DNA of 64,000 nt from an uncultured Bacteroidales bacterium (GCA_902788315.1 CADAJS010000018.1:34713-98712); one strand, 5' to 3'; shown: positions 26,050 to 35,977, numbered from the stretch's first letter. Program-made: numbers and translations. The notes: a model not told the origin generated them from the sequence alone.

Positions 26050-28155
26050 ATGAGACGAATCTTATCTGTCGTGTCGGCATGCATGCTTCTCCTGACCTCC
26101 TGTCATGAGAAGGTGGATACGTCGGCACGCTATGTGTTCAAGGACAACACGGTGATGAGCTATCTGGAGAAGTATTCCGATGTGTACGGCGAGTACGTGA
26201 ATATCCTTTATCATGTGCCGGTGAGCATCGCCAGTGCCACCACGTTGGGACAGTTGTTGGCAGCACGTGGCCATTATACCGTGTTTGCTCCCACCAACGA
26301 GGCCATCTATGCCTATCTGGACTCGCTGGTGGCCGACGAACTGATTCCCGAACCGTCATGGGATGCCTTTGCCGATACGACGAAGCGCGACTCCATCTAC
26401 AAGGTGATTGCCTATAACAGCATCATCGACAGTGGCGATGCCGACGCTGCCTATGGCACGTACAACTTTCCCATTACGCAGGGTGGCGAGATTCCCATTC
26501 CCAACATGAGCGACCGCAAGTTGCCCATCTATTATGGGCCGACAAACGACTCCATCTTCATCTTCAGCAAGTACCCCGTGAGCCCGCGCAACCGCGATAT
26601 CATGGTGCTCAACGGCATCATCCACCAGATGGAGGGAGTCATCGCTCCGAAGAACATCACGGCGGCCGTCTATCTGCAGGATATCATCGACAAGCAGAAG
26701 GAGGGATTCCTCGTCATGGCACGCGCCATTCAGGCCTGCGGCTTGAAGGACACGCTGGACAAAATCCGCGACGAGGTGTACGAGGAGAAGTATAAGCGCG
26801 GTGACATACCTGATATTCCGGACATGCAATCAAGGGGCGTGGACTTTGCGGCATGCTATGCCCCCGAGCACCGCAAGTACGGTTTCACCATCTTTGCCGA
26901 GACCGATGACTTCTGGCGCAGCGAGGGACTCGACCCCACGGCGCCCGACCTTCTGGAGAAGCTCGTACAGTGGATTCAGGACAACCACCAGTATTCCGAG
27001 GAGGATGTCTTCACCACTGATAATAACTATACCGAGGAGCAGAACCTGCTCTATCAGTGGACCACCTACCACATCCTGCCGCAGCGTATGGCGGCCGACA
27101 AGCTCGTGAGCCATTTCAACGAAATCGGTTACAACCCCAGCCATCCGGGCTCCCTTTCCATTGCCATCTATGAACTCTATACTACCATGGGGCCGCGCCG
27201 TCTGATGAAACTCTATGAGAGCAAGGAGAGCAATGGTGTTTATATCAACCGCTTCCCCGTTCTGGACAATGGGCGTAAGGGCACCTACCACGAGATCTCC
27301 TGCGATGACGACAAGGTGGGATGCCGCGTGGGTAACGATGACGAACGCGCCATCCTGAGCGACATCGTGAACTGTAACATTTATCCTATCGACCGTCCGC
27401 TGTCCTATGATGATGCCACTCGCAACAATCTGATGCGCCAGCGCTTGCGCTTCGATGCACAGACACTTTTCCCCGAGTGTGTCAACAATGACATCCGACT
27501 CAATGGCAGTGCCGATGCCAGACGTAAGTACGTCTATGCTCCCAGCGACGATGTGTATCGATACTTTGAGAATTTGTGGCAGGGCAACGAGACATATACG
27601 GCCGTCATCGACTATTCCGGCGGTAATCCCAGCATGAATGCCGACGAAATCAAGTCCGGCGGTCGCTATGACGTGACCATCAAGTTGCCGCCCGTGCCCA
27701 AGCGTGGCACCTACGAACTGCGCTACGCCTGTCTGAACAGAACGTATCGTGGCGTCTGTCAGGTCTATCTGGGCACCGACCGTGTGAACCGTACCGTGAC
27801 AGGTATTCCCATTGACATGACCAAGGACCTCTGGGGTCTGGACTCGGGCTACGAGCGCGATTCGGAAGACCAGGATTATAATGCCGAGGTGGACAAACGC
27901 ATGCGCAGCTTGGGTTACATGAAGGGATGTATGTCTTACGCGCCCTCGGGGAATGCGTCACAGGCCATGCGTATCAATTCTACCTATTCCTGCATGCGCC
28001 AGATTGTCGTGCGCAAGACTATGGACCCCAGCGAGACCTACTACCTGAGCTTCAAGAATGTGCTGGACTATTTCAAGGAACTCTATATCGACTACTTTGA
28101 ACTCTGTGCCAAGGAGGTTTATGACAATCCTGTAGAGCCCGAGGATATCTGGTAA
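26050..28155 (+). CDS. Fasciclin (FAS1) domain surface lipoprotein
   Basis: The 701-residue lipoprotein has a lipobox LLLTSC (Cys18) after a signal peptide starting at ATG 26050. The frame is open 30 bases further, but that adds a non-signal sequence. A FAS1 domain occupies about residues 30-205, with TTLGQLLAARGHYTVFAPTN and VLNGIIHQMEGV. A second region of about 500 residues has no named fold I recognise. Such proteins occur in Bacteroidales outer-membrane glycan loci, but no SusC/SusD partner is visible here. Confidence 0.85.
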   Translation: MRRILSVVSACMLLLTSCHEKVDTSARYVFKDNTVMSYLEKYSDVYGEYVNILYHVPVSIASATTLGQLLAARGHYTVFAPTNEAIYAYLDSLVADELIPEPSWDAFADTTKRDSIYKVIAYNSIIDSGDADAAYGTYNFPITQGGEIPIPNMSDRKLPIYYGPTNDSIFIFSKYPVSPRNRDIMVLNGIIHQMEGVIAPKNITAAVYLQDIIDKQKEGFLVMARAIQACGLKDTLDKIRDEVYEEKYKRGDIPDIPDMQSRGVDFAACYAPEHRKYGFTIFAETDDFWRSEGLDPTAPDLLEKLVQWIQDNHQYSEEDVFTTDNNYTEEQNLLYQWTTYHILPQRMAADKLVSHFNEIGYNPSHPGSLSIAIYELYTTMGPRRLMKLYESKESNGVYINRFPVLDNGRKGTYHEISCDDDKVGCRVGNDDERAILSDIVNCNIYPIDRPLSYDDATRNNLMRQRLRFDAQTLFPECVNNDIRLNGSADARRKYVYAPSDDVYRYFENLWQGNETYTAVIDYSGGNPSMNADEIKSGGRYDVTIKLPPVPKRGTYELRYACLNRTYRGVCQVYLGTDRVNRTVTGIPIDMTKDLWGLDSGYERDSEDQDYNAEVDKRMRSLGYMKGCMSYAPSGNASQAMRINSTYSCMRQIVVRKTMDPSETYYLSFKNVLDYFKELYIDYFELCAKEVYDNPVEPEDIW

Positions 28156-28200
28156 GTTTCTTTTGAGATAAGGTTGAGTACATTCCCCCCTTATAAATAG

Positions 28201-28232
28201 AGAGAGCCGCACAAGTGAATGTGCGGCTCTCT
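28201..28232. terminator. Bidirectional terminator hairpin
   Basis: AGAGAGCCGCACA (28201-28213), loop AGTGAA, TGTGCGGCTCTCT (28220-28232): a perfect 13-bp stem between the convergent fasciclin and GH106-like genes. No long T run follows on either side. Confidence 0.75.
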
Positions 28233-28257
28233 CTCTATTCCCTAATCTCTAATCCAA

Positions 28258-31200
28258 TTAATCAATCTTCACCTTGGCATACGGCTTGATGACCACGGGG
28301 CCTACGAGTCCGGCAGGTTGCAGGGGATCGTCGCCGTTCCAGTGGCGCCAGGCCACGAAGGTGGTGCGACCCGACGTGCGGTTCTCGGGATGCTGCATCC
28401 ACTCGGGCCACTCAGCATAGCGAATGCCCCTCTGCTCGAAGTCGCGCGGCAGACGCTCGTCGCCGATCAGGCGGTTGATCCACTGGTTCGTGACGCGCAC
28501 TTCGATGGTGTTCACTCCTGCCTGCACGGCCTTGGTGATGTCCTTGCTGTAGGGTGCGTTCCAGAGGATGCCCATGTCTATGTCGTTTATGTAAAGTTCG
28601 GCAATGACATATACCTGACCCAGACGCAGCTCGAGCATGAGGTCATCGTTCAGATAGTCTTCGGGTATAGTGAAGGCACTCTTATAGATGGCTGTACCGC
28701 TGAAGTACTTCACGTCTGGTTCCTCCACTTCGCTCAGCGATACGAGCTTTGGCAACTGGATGTCCCATTCGCGGCCCCACTTCTGGTTGAGGTGCACCTC
28801 CCAGCTGCCATCGAGAGCGATGGGTGCGGGCACATCCTCGACATGCGCCTGGAGTGTGTGGCCCTGCGCATCGGTGAGCGCCACTTCGCCCGGAGCAGGC
28901 GTCAGCCAGTAGGGTTCTCCGTCCTCGATGATTACGCGCGGCTCGTCCTTGTGTCCCGTCAGGTTGACCGTCTGTGCGTCGGTAAAGTACTTGTCGTAGA
29001 TTTCCCCGCCTACCACATATTTAAGGTGCAGCCTGGGCTCGCCCATGGATTCTGCGAGTGGGCCGAAGGGCGCCTTCACCTCCTCTGCGTTGAAAATGTA
29101 TTGGCCCGCCTCTGTCTTCTGTGTCACAAGGTTGGTGACATCGGTGGACTGCGGTGCCCGTTCGTAGTTGAAGGCTGTGGGAATGTGACCGTAGAAGGCG
29201 GCCACGATGCAGAGGTCGCCCGTTTCTCCCGGCTGCGGCAGTTCCAGACGATGGCTCTCGGGCACGTTGATTGTGTGTACTTTCCCGCCTGTCGTGTATT
29301 TCACATAGGCGCTCTTCACGACACCATAGTAGGGATCTCCGCCAGCCAGTCCGTTGTCTGCCACGACGTTGAGCCGGCCGTCCTTCATGCGATTGTTCAG
29401 TTTTTGTGTGATTTCAACCATACCCTCGGGCAGGAACTGTCCGTATTCGGCACGCAGAATCTCGAAGCCGGGCAGCGGCTCGTCCTGCACGCTGCTGAGC
29501 GCCTGCTGGATGGAGGTGAACTGCACATCGCCCTTCATAGGCTCACGGAATACGATGAAGTAGGCCTCCTCGGGTCCGAAGTCGAGGCTTATCTCTGTCA
29601 TGCCGTCCTGCTCGTTCCATGCGGGCACGGCCTCCATGGTGCCCTTCTGGGCATTCCACAGCTCGGGCACGAGGCCGCTGACGCGGAAGGTGCAGCGCTC
29701 CGTGCGGTACTCCTTCAGCTGGTTCGAGATGAAATACACCTCGGCCTCTTTCGTCGAGCGGTGGATGTAGAGCAGACGCGTGTCGCCCTGTCCGCCGCTG
29801 AAGTCGGCCTTCAAGCCAGTCTTGCTGGCTGCCTCGGCAATCGTGAGATCCTGTATCTTGCCGTCGTTGCTTCCCTCGGGCCCCCACAGCTCGTCCACCA
29901 GCGTCTGGTATTCCTCGTCGCTCTTGGGGTATCCATCGAGCGTGGGCTGTCCCTTGGGCCTTGGGCCGATGATGCAGGCGCCGCTCTTGACGAACGACTT
30001 CAGCAGGGACAGGAGAGCCAGCGTGGGCTGCTCGTTGCCGGGCAGCACTAAGAAGCGGTACTCGCGTCCGACAGCCGAGCGCAGCATGCTGTTCCTGACG
30101 CTCACCTTGCGCAGCTGCGTGGCCGAAATCTGGTCGTAGTCGAGGCCAAGCTCACGAATATCGGACCGTTCCTCGCCCATGTTGGGCGACGACTCGCCGA
30201 CGAAGACCAGGATGTCCTGCACGCCCTCGCCCTGCTGGAGCAGGAACTGCGAGCGGGCGCAATAGTCCATCCAGGCGCGGCCCTGTTCCCACCAAGTATT
30301 GTGGCGGTTGAAGTTCGTGCCATACTGGCCCAGGCTGAAGCCGGGACCCACCTCCCACGGCTGGTGGGCATTGGTGTGGAGGATGAAGCGATTCACGCCG
30401 TTCGACCAATTATAGTCGCCCTGCGCCTTCAGCATGCCGGGATGGTTCCTGTGGCGGCTCTCCATGCCCGTGGCCGTGAACGACTCGGCTCCCACCACCT
30501 GACGCCCGTTGGCATGAGCAATCGAGGCTGCCAGATTGGCCATTCCCGAGAACTCATTGTTGCCCACCCAGAACTCGCTCATGGGCACATCGGCCTCCCG
30601 GCCTACCTCAAGGGCGTTGAAGGGGCCTTCGTAGGGCTCGGTCAGGAAGCGCATGCCGTGCTTGTGGCACAGTTCGGCAAAGTATTCATAATAGTTCTCG
30701 GCCATCAGCTCGCCCACGGTCAGTCGCAGGTCCCACAGGAAGCGTTCTGCCACAGGGCCGCTTTCTACATAATATCCAGCCATGGCGGGCAGGAAGAGCT
30801 TCAGGTCATAGTGGCGGCGGGCCTTGAACTCGTTCTCGAAGCCCGGCGTCCAGTTGCCGCAGCCCACCTCGTAGCTGTCGATGAGCGAGCCAGTCAGGCC
30901 AGTGCCTACGAGCGAGCCCAGCCGGTCGATGATGGGCTGGATGCCGCCGGCCCAGAATGCATCCAGTGCCTTGCGGCTCATCTTGTCACACTCCAGACCG
31001 TTGCCGCCGGCCAGAGCCGGATGATTGGTCATGCCCGTGGGCGTGAAGCCAAAGCGCAGGATGGTCCATCGGCCCTCGGGGGCCTCCCATGCCAGTGTGC
31101 CGCCCGGCTGCATCTGGTCCGTGAGGTCCACGATGTCTGCCTGATGCACCACGGCACTGTCAGGCACCTCGCGCAGCGACGGCATCAGATGGCGCTGGAA

Positions 31201-31824
31201 GGCGTTGTTGGCCAGCGTCTTGACATCCAGGCTTCCGATGCGCTGTGTCATCATCGGTGTGGGGAAGGCCAGCACGGCGATGTCCTGATAGCATCCATGA
31301 TTGGTCTTCGGTTTGGGCATCACCAGGCAAACGGTGCGTCCGCCCTCCACCTGCTGCTCGCTCCATGTCACTGTCTGCATAGCATCTTCGGGCTTCACCC
31401 ACGGTCCGCCGCTCGACGACCATCCCGGGCCATTGTGGAACGACAGCTCCATGCCCAGCCGCTTGGCCTCGCTGGCTGCGTGCTTGAACAACTCGAGCCA
31501 CTCGTCGCTCATGTATTCCACGGGTCCCTGAGGGAAGCCCATTCCACCGTTGAACAGCGTGGCCTCGTGAATGCCCACACGATGCATGGCCTCCAGGTCG
31601 GCCGTGATACCTTCGCGGGTCACGTTGCCGTCCAGCCAGTGCCACCACGTGCAGACCTGTGCCTCCCGCGGCGGATTGTTAAAGCCTTCCCTCAATTTTG
31701 CAAGCGAGGGGTTGTCTCCGGTCTTCTGCGTCTGCGTGCAGCCGGTGTTCAGCGTCGTAACCGCTGTCAGCAACGCCAATGCCGCCAGGCTATGCCAGGT
31801 ACGGCGTAGATAGGTTGGTTTCAT
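28258..31824 (-). CDS. GH106-like glycoside hydrolase lipoprotein (putative alpha-L-rhamnosidase)
   Basis: The product of about 1188 residues has a signal peptide and lipobox (LNTGC). The characteristic early motif CTWWHWLDGNVTREGI is followed by ATLFNGGMGFPQGPV and LSFHNGPGWSSSGGPW, and a galactose-binding-like beta domain lies near the C-terminus. These match the large GH106/alpha-L-rhamnosidase family of Bacteroidota that attack pectic or other rhamnose-containing glycans. Activity is inferred. An ATG at 31830 is equally possible. It has its own TACCTTTG promoter box. Confidence 0.86.
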   Translation of the reverse strand: MKPTYLRRTWHSLAALALLTAVTTLNTGCTQTQKTGDNPSLAKLREGFNNPPREAQVCTWWHWLDGNVTREGITADLEAMHRVGIHEATLFNGGMGFPQGPVEYMSDEWLELFKHAASEAKRLGMELSFHNGPGWSSSGGPWVKPEDAMQTVTWSEQQVEGGRTVCLVMPKPKTNHGCYQDIAVLAFPTPMMTQRIGSLDVKTLANNAFQRHLMPSLREVPDSAVVHQADIVDLTDQMQPGGTLAWEAPEGRWTILRFGFTPTGMTNHPALAGGNGLECDKMSRKALDAFWAGGIQPIIDRLGSLVGTGLTGSLIDSYEVGCGNWTPGFENEFKARRHYDLKLFLPAMAGYYVESGPVAERFLWDLRLTVGELMAENYYEYFAELCHKHGMRFLTEPYEGPFNALEVGREADVPMSEFWVGNNEFSGMANLAASIAHANGRQVVGAESFTATGMESRHRNHPGMLKAQGDYNWSNGVNRFILHTNAHQPWEVGPGFSLGQYGTNFNRHNTWWEQGRAWMDYCARSQFLLQQGEGVQDILVFVGESSPNMGEERSDIRELGLDYDQISATQLRKVSVRNSMLRSAVGREYRFLVLPGNEQPTLALLSLLKSFVKSGACIIGPRPKGQPTLDGYPKSDEEYQTLVDELWGPEGSNDGKIQDLTIAEAASKTGLKADFSGGQGDTRLLYIHRSTKEAEVYFISNQLKEYRTERCTFRVSGLVPELWNAQKGTMEAVPAWNEQDGMTEISLDFGPEEAYFIVFREPMKGDVQFTSIQQALSSVQDEPLPGFEILRAEYGQFLPEGMVEITQKLNNRMKDGRLNVVADNGLAGGDPYYGVVKSAYVKYTTGGKVHTINVPESHRLELPQPGETGDLCIVAAFYGHIPTAFNYERAPQSTDVTNLVTQKTEAGQYIFNAEEVKAPFGPLAESMGEPRLHLKYVVGGEIYDKYFTDAQTVNLTGHKDEPRVIIEDGEPYWLTPAPGEVALTDAQGHTLQAHVEDVPAPIALDGSWEVHLNQKWGREWDIQLPKLVSLSEVEEPDVKYFSGTAIYKSAFTIPEDYLNDDLMLELRLGQVYVIAELYINDIDMGILWNAPYSKDITKAVQAGVNTIEVRVTNQWINRLIGDERLPRDFEQRGIRYAEWPEWMQHPENRTSGRTTFVAWRHWNGDDPLQPAGLVGPVVIKPYAKVKID

Positions 31825-31898
31825 GTACATGATTGTGTAATAATATTTAAATGATGTGTTCGCACTCTATCTGTGCTCTTTTCCCAATCTTTGCGGTA

Positions 31899-31906
31899 CA
31901 AAGGTA
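31899..31906 (-). promoter_or_regulatory. -7 element of the GH106-like gene
   Basis: TACCTTTG on the minus strand (31906-31899), about 75 bases before the start codon; -33 box not clear. Confidence 0.5.
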
Positions 31907-31972
31907 CTGCTTTTAATCCACAATTCATAATACTCAGTCCATAATCTTTACGTGATTACTCTGCATTATGGA

Positions 31973-32818
31973 CTATGCACTTGTCTCCACCTTGACTCCA
32001 CAGTGGGGGCAGTAGTGGGCAGAGTCTTCGAGCGGAGCGCCACATTCCTTGCATTTGCGACGGCGTGAGCGCCCTACGTTGTGATCGTGGATGAACTGAG
32101 CACTGACAATACCTGTGGGAACAGCCATGATGGTGTAACCCAGAAGCATGACTAGGGCGCTGAGGAAACGGCCTATTGGTGTCATGGGGGCGATGTCACC
32201 GTAGCCCACGGTGGTCATCGTGACCACGGCCCAATAGATACTGGTGGGAATGTCCGTGAACTGTGTGCCGGGCTGATGTCCCTCGACCATATACATGAGG
32301 GTGCCCAGAGAGATGACCATGATGACTACGAAGAGAAAGAAAACGAATATCTTGCGGCTGCTCACGAGGAGCGACTGCATCAGGCGGTCGCCCTCCTCCA
32401 GGAAGCTGAAGAGCTTGAACACACGGAAGACACGGATGAGGCGGAACGTGCGGACTATCATCAGATAGCGCATCGGGCCAAAGATCCATCCCAGATAGAG
32501 CGGCAGCGTGCTGAGCAGGTCAACGATGCCGAAGAAACTGAATACATAGTCGCGCGGACGGGGCGAGCAATAGAGGCGGCATACGTATTCGAGTGTGAAG
32601 AAGAACGTGAACACATACTCGAGCACGGTGAAGATGGTCTTGGCCAGCGGCGGCATGCCCTGCATGCTCTCCAGCACCACCACCAGAATGCTGGCCACAA
32701 TGGCCCAAAGCAGGGTGACGTCGAAGGCTTTGCCCATCCGTGTGTCACTCTGGAAGATGATGATGTAGAGCCTGTGCTTGAGCTCCTCGTTATGTAGCAA
32801 ACGGGTCAGCCAGTTCAT
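31973..32818 (-). CDS. Voltage-gated K+ channel-type ion transporter with C-terminal zinc ribbon
   Basis: The 281-residue protein has six membrane segments. The S4 helix carries arginines at every third position (Arg123, Arg126, Arg129, Arg132) and the pore has the potassium filter TVGYGD (203-208). The terminal 30 residues hold Cys256-x2-Cys259 and Cys270-x2-Cys273, a zinc-ribbon added after S6. The family gates potassium flow by membrane voltage. The ribbon is an unusual cytoplasmic add-on. The gap to nagA contains hairpins and no promoter box I can identify. Confidence 0.9.
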   Translation of the reverse strand: MNWLTRLLHNEELKHRLYIIIFQSDTRMGKAFDVTLLWAIVASILVVVLESMQGMPPLAKTIFTVLEYVFTFFFTLEYVCRLYCSPRPRDYVFSFFGIVDLLSTLPLYLGWIFGPMRYLMIVRTFRLIRVFRVFKLFSFLEEGDRLMQSLLVSSRKIFVFFLFVVIMVISLGTLMYMVEGHQPGTQFTDIPTSIYWAVVTMTTVGYGDIAPMTPIGRFLSALVMLLGYTIMAVPTGIVSAQFIHDHNVGRSRRRKCKECGAPLEDSAHYCPHCGVKVETSA

Positions 32819-32904
32819 AGTTCACAGTTTTTCGACAGGCGAGGCGGCAAGCCGTTTACTTTGACAAACCAAGCAGCATGCCGAGTTCATAGTTCATAGT
32901 TATC

Positions 32905-32960
32905 GGAGACGTCTCCATGTCTCCCGCCCCCGCTATCTTCCCTAAAAGGGTGGCGGGGGC
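32905..32960. repeat. Two hairpins between nagA and the K+ channel gene
   Basis: A perfect 12-bp palindrome GGAGACGTCTCC (32905-32916) is followed by a GCCCCCGC/GCGGGGGC stem (32926-32933 with 32953-32960). It may end nagA transcription, but there is no T run. Confidence 0.45.
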
Positions 32961-32978
32961 TGACAGGGAACGGGGGAT

Positions 32979-34160
32979 TTAATTATCCCCTGCTCCGCTG
33001 AACAGCGTATTCTCCACGATGCGGCCCATCTGCCAAACGCAGCGCACGTCGAGTTTCTCGTCCATGATGATGATGTCGGCATCCTTGCCGCGAGCCAGCG
33101 CTCCCTTACGGTCGTGGACGCCCATGATGTGAGCCGGTGTCTCGCTGGCCATACGTGCAGCATCCTCCAGTGGCACCTCGGCCTGCTGCACCATAGTGCG
33201 GATGAGGCGGTCGGTGGTAGCGATGGAGCCAGCCAGTGCCGAGCGGTCGGCCAGCTTGCATACGCCGTCCTCGATGATGACACGTGGGTCAAAGGCCTTG
33301 GCGTCCTTGCCGGCAGCGGCCACAGCCAGTGCGTCGCTCACGAGGGCCATGCGCTCCACGCCCTTGATCTTGTAGGCCATGCGCAGGATGGTGGGCGGCA
33401 CGTGGATGCCATCGGCGATGCATTCGATGGTCATGTCATCCAGCAGATAGACACTCTCCACGGTGCCCTCGTACTTATAGCCCATCTTGTTGTGGAAGCC
33501 AGGCATGGCGTTGTAGAAGTGGGTCACGTGGGTAAAGCCCGACTCGTAGGCCGCCTTCACGTCGCTGTACTCGGCCATCGTATGCGCGATGCTGGGCAGG
33601 ATGCCCTTCTCGGCACAGAACTTGCCGAACTGGAGAGCGCCGGGCAGTTCGGGGGCTGCATCCCAGCGGGCCAGGCAGCGGGCACGTTCCACGATGGGGA
33701 TATACTCGTTCGGGTCGGGGTTCTTGATCCAGCTCATTATCTGTGCGCCGGCCTTGCCTGGGTTCAGATAGTGTCCTTCGAGGTGGAGGCCCAGGATGGG
33801 GCTGTCCTTCTCAGCCATCAGCTTCTCGCAGGTCTCGATGGCGCGGTAAATCATGTCCACCGTGCTGCTGCTCAGCGTGGGGAAGATGCTGGTGGTGCCG
33901 TGTTTGGCATGCGCGGCCACAGCCGTGCGGTAGGCATCCTCGGTGCCCTCCTGGAAGTCGCGTCCGCCACCGCCGTGCACGTGCATCTCCACGCCGCCGG
34001 GCAGCACATACATGCCTCGTGCGTCGATAAGTTCTGCCCCGATGACAGCGAGGTCGCAGTTGGTGACTTCCAGAATCTTATTATCCCGGAGGATGACGCT
34101 TCCGTCCTTCAGCCAGCCTTGTGGCGTGAGGATGCGTCCGTTGATAATCTGTGTTAGCAT
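32979..34160 (-). CDS. nagA: N-acetylglucosamine-6-phosphate deacetylase
   Basis: The 392-residue amidohydrolase removes acetate from GlcNAc-6-phosphate. Metal ligands appear as His60-x-His62 (VEMHVHGGG), Glu128 (HLEGHYLNP), and later SIAHT and HFYNAM. The proton-shuttle Asp is in LVSDAL. I start at ATG 34160, where the protein begins in family register. An upstream open frame to 34283 would add a Thr/Lys-rich stretch with no homology. It follows glmM by 119 bases on the same strand, giving recycling and synthesis steps of amino-sugar metabolism together. Confidence 0.93.
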   Translation of the reverse strand: MLTQIINGRILTPQGWLKDGSVILRDNKILEVTNCDLAVIGAELIDARGMYVLPGGVEMHVHGGGGRDFQEGTEDAYRTAVAAHAKHGTTSIFPTLSSSTVDMIYRAIETCEKLMAEKDSPILGLHLEGHYLNPGKAGAQIMSWIKNPDPNEYIPIVERARCLARWDAAPELPGALQFGKFCAEKGILPSIAHTMAEYSDVKAAYESGFTHVTHFYNAMPGFHNKMGYKYEGTVESVYLLDDMTIECIADGIHVPPTILRMAYKIKGVERMALVSDALAVAAAGKDAKAFDPRVIIEDGVCKLADRSALAGSIATTDRLIRTMVQQAEVPLEDAARMASETPAHIMGVHDRKGALARGKDADIIIMDEKLDVRCVWQMGRIVENTLFSGAGDN

Positions 34161-34279
34161 AGTTGTTGTTTTAGTTGCTTTAGTTGTTGTATTGTTAGTT
34201 GCCGAGACCCGCCCGTGCCCTCGCTTTTGCGTGACATCAGGCGTGTCCCGGCGTTCTGTGTTCAGTTTCTTCGGTCTGT

Positions 34280-35665
34280 TCATACCATGGCATATACTAC
34301 GTCCATTATCTTCTTGCCCAGCTCGTCGGCCGCCTCCATGGTGCTGGCCTCGCTATAGACACGGATGATGGGCTCGGTGTTCGACTTGCGCAGGTGGACC
34401 CATCGGTCGGGGAAGTCAATCTTCACACCGTCAATGTCGTTTACCTCCTCGCTGGCATAGAGTGCCTTCACCTTCTTGAGGATGGCATCCACGTCGGTGT
34501 CGGGCGTCAGGTCGATGCGGTTCTTGGCAATGAAATAGGGAGGATAGGTGGCCCGCAGTTCGCTGGTCTTCATGCCACGCTTGGCCAGATAGGTGAGGAT
34601 GAGGGCGATGCCCACCAGCGCGTCGCGTCCGTAATGTGCAGCCGGATAGATTACTCCGCCATTACCTTCGCCGCCGATGACGGCACCCGTCTCCTTCATC
34701 TTCGTCACCACGTTCACCTCGCCCACGGCAGCGGCGTTGTACTGCTGACCGTACCGGCGCGTCACGTCGCGCAGGGCGCGGGTGGAACTCAGGTTGCTCA
34801 CGGTGTTGCCCGGGGTGTGCTGCAGGATATAGTCGGCCACGGTGACCAGCGTGTACTCCTCGCCGTACATCGTGCCGTCCTCGCAGAAGAGGGCCAGACG
34901 GTCCACGTCGGGGTCCACCACGAAGGCGATGTCCTGTCCGCCCTGCTGCATCAGTGCCTTGATGTCGGAGAGGTTCTTCTCCAGCGGCTCGGGATTGTGC
35001 TGGAAGTCGCCCGTAGGCTCGGTGAAAAGTCCGGTGACGTGCTTCACGCCCAGCTGTTCGAGCAGCTTGGGCAGGATGATGCCGCCCACGCTGTTTACGG
35101 AATCGAAGGCCACGTGGAAGTCGGCCTTGCGAATAGCCTCCACGTCCACGAGGTCGAGGCCCAGTACGAGGTCGATATGCTTCTGGTCGTAGGTGTTATC
35201 CTCGCGATAGGAACCCAGGTGGTCCACATCGGCATACGTGAAATCCTCTGCCTCGGCAATGCGCAGCACCTCGTTGCCCTCCTGGGCGTTCAGGAACTCG
35301 CCCTTCTCGTTGAGCAGCTTCAGTGCGTTCCACTGTCGTGGGTTGTGACTGGCGGTGATGATGATGCCTCCGGCAGCGCCCTCCATGGTGACGGCCACTT
35401 CGGTGGTCGGCGTAGAGGCCAGGCCGATGTTCACCACATCGAATCCCATGCCCATGAGCGTGCCGCACACCACGTTCTTGACCATCTCGCCCGAGATGCG
35501 TGCATCGCGGCCCACGACAATCCGGTTGCTGTCGTTCTTGGCCATACGGCGAATCAGTGTGGCATAAGCCGAGGTGAACTTCACAATGTCCAGTGGGTTC
35601 AGTGTGTCACCCGCACGTCCGCCGATGGTTCCGCGGATGCCGGAGATAGATTTAATCAGTGTCAT
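34280..35665 (-). CDS. glmM: Phosphoglucosamine mutase (alpha-D-phosphohexomutase)
   Basis: The 461-residue phosphohexomutase has the phosphoserine loop TASHNP (Ser106), metal loop DPDVDR and substrate/phosphate loop RKSNTEP near the C-terminus. In Bacteroidota this branch is assigned to GlmM, converting glucosamine-6-P to glucosamine-1-P for UDP-GlcNAc. A phosphomannomutase role is the alternative. ATG 35665 is chosen because a promoter (35701-35731) lies directly upstream and the family N-terminus TLIKSISGIRG follows. Confidence 0.92.
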   Translation of the reverse strand: MTLIKSISGIRGTIGGRAGDTLNPLDIVKFTSAYATLIRRMAKNDSNRIVVGRDARISGEMVKNVVCGTLMGMGFDVVNIGLASTPTTEVAVTMEGAAGGIIITASHNPRQWNALKLLNEKGEFLNAQEGNEVLRIAEAEDFTYADVDHLGSYREDNTYDQKHIDLVLGLDLVDVEAIRKADFHVAFDSVNSVGGIILPKLLEQLGVKHVTGLFTEPTGDFQHNPEPLEKNLSDIKALMQQGGQDIAFVVDPDVDRLALFCEDGTMYGEEYTLVTVADYILQHTPGNTVSNLSSTRALRDVTRRYGQQYNAAAVGEVNVVTKMKETGAVIGGEGNGGVIYPAAHYGRDALVGIALILTYLAKRGMKTSELRATYPPYFIAKNRIDLTPDTDVDAILKKVKALYASEEVNDIDGVKIDFPDRWVHLRKSNTEPIIRVYSEASTMEAADELGKKIMDVVYAMV

Positions 35666-35700
35666 ACGTTCTCTTTTTTTACATTTTACTAATTCGTGGG

Positions 35701-35731
35701 CAAAGTTACGAATAAACGAGAGCAATGCAAA
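35701..35731 (-). promoter_or_regulatory. Promoter of glmM-nagA
   Basis: Minus strand TTTG (35731-35728), 19 nt, TAACTTTG (35708-35701). A full consensus match 36 bases before the glmM start. Confidence 0.75.
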
Positions 35732-35824
35732 GGAAAATGGTGAAAACTTTTTCTATGCATATAGTGCGAAGAATCTGTAAGAGCAATGCGAGGGGAAATG
35801 GAGCCGCAAACCTCACCTTCCGGA

Positions 35825-35880
35825 GGAGCGTGTTCCATCCGTCCGAGGAGCGTGCTCCGGAAGCCGATGGAGCGTGCTCC
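35825..35880. repeat. Three GGAGC-GT-GCTCC palindromes at exact 22-bp intervals
   Basis: GGAGCGTGTTCC (35825-35836), GGAGCGTGCTCC (35847-35858) and GGAGCGTGCTCC (35869-35880) each have a GT centre and are 22 bp apart. They sit inside a larger imperfect inverted repeat (AAACCTCACC at about 35808 with GGTGAGGTT at about 35888). The 2-nt centre and 22-bp period match the TTTATCAC family, though the arms differ. Confidence 0.75.
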
Positions 35881-35933
35881 TCCGAGGGGTGAGGTTGGGA
35901 GCCTGGAAACAAGCCCTCGTTCTGTGAACGAAA

Positions 35934-35961
35934 CCGCCCGGCATCGGAGGGTGCCGGGCGG
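35934..35961 (-). terminator. Intrinsic terminator of pyrH
   Basis: CCGCCCGGCA/TGCCGGGCGG, a 10-bp GC stem with an 8-nt loop, ends 16 bases past the pyrH stop and is followed on the minus strand by TTTCGTTC. Confidence 0.72.
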
Positions 35962-35977
35962 TTTGCTGTGGATTACC

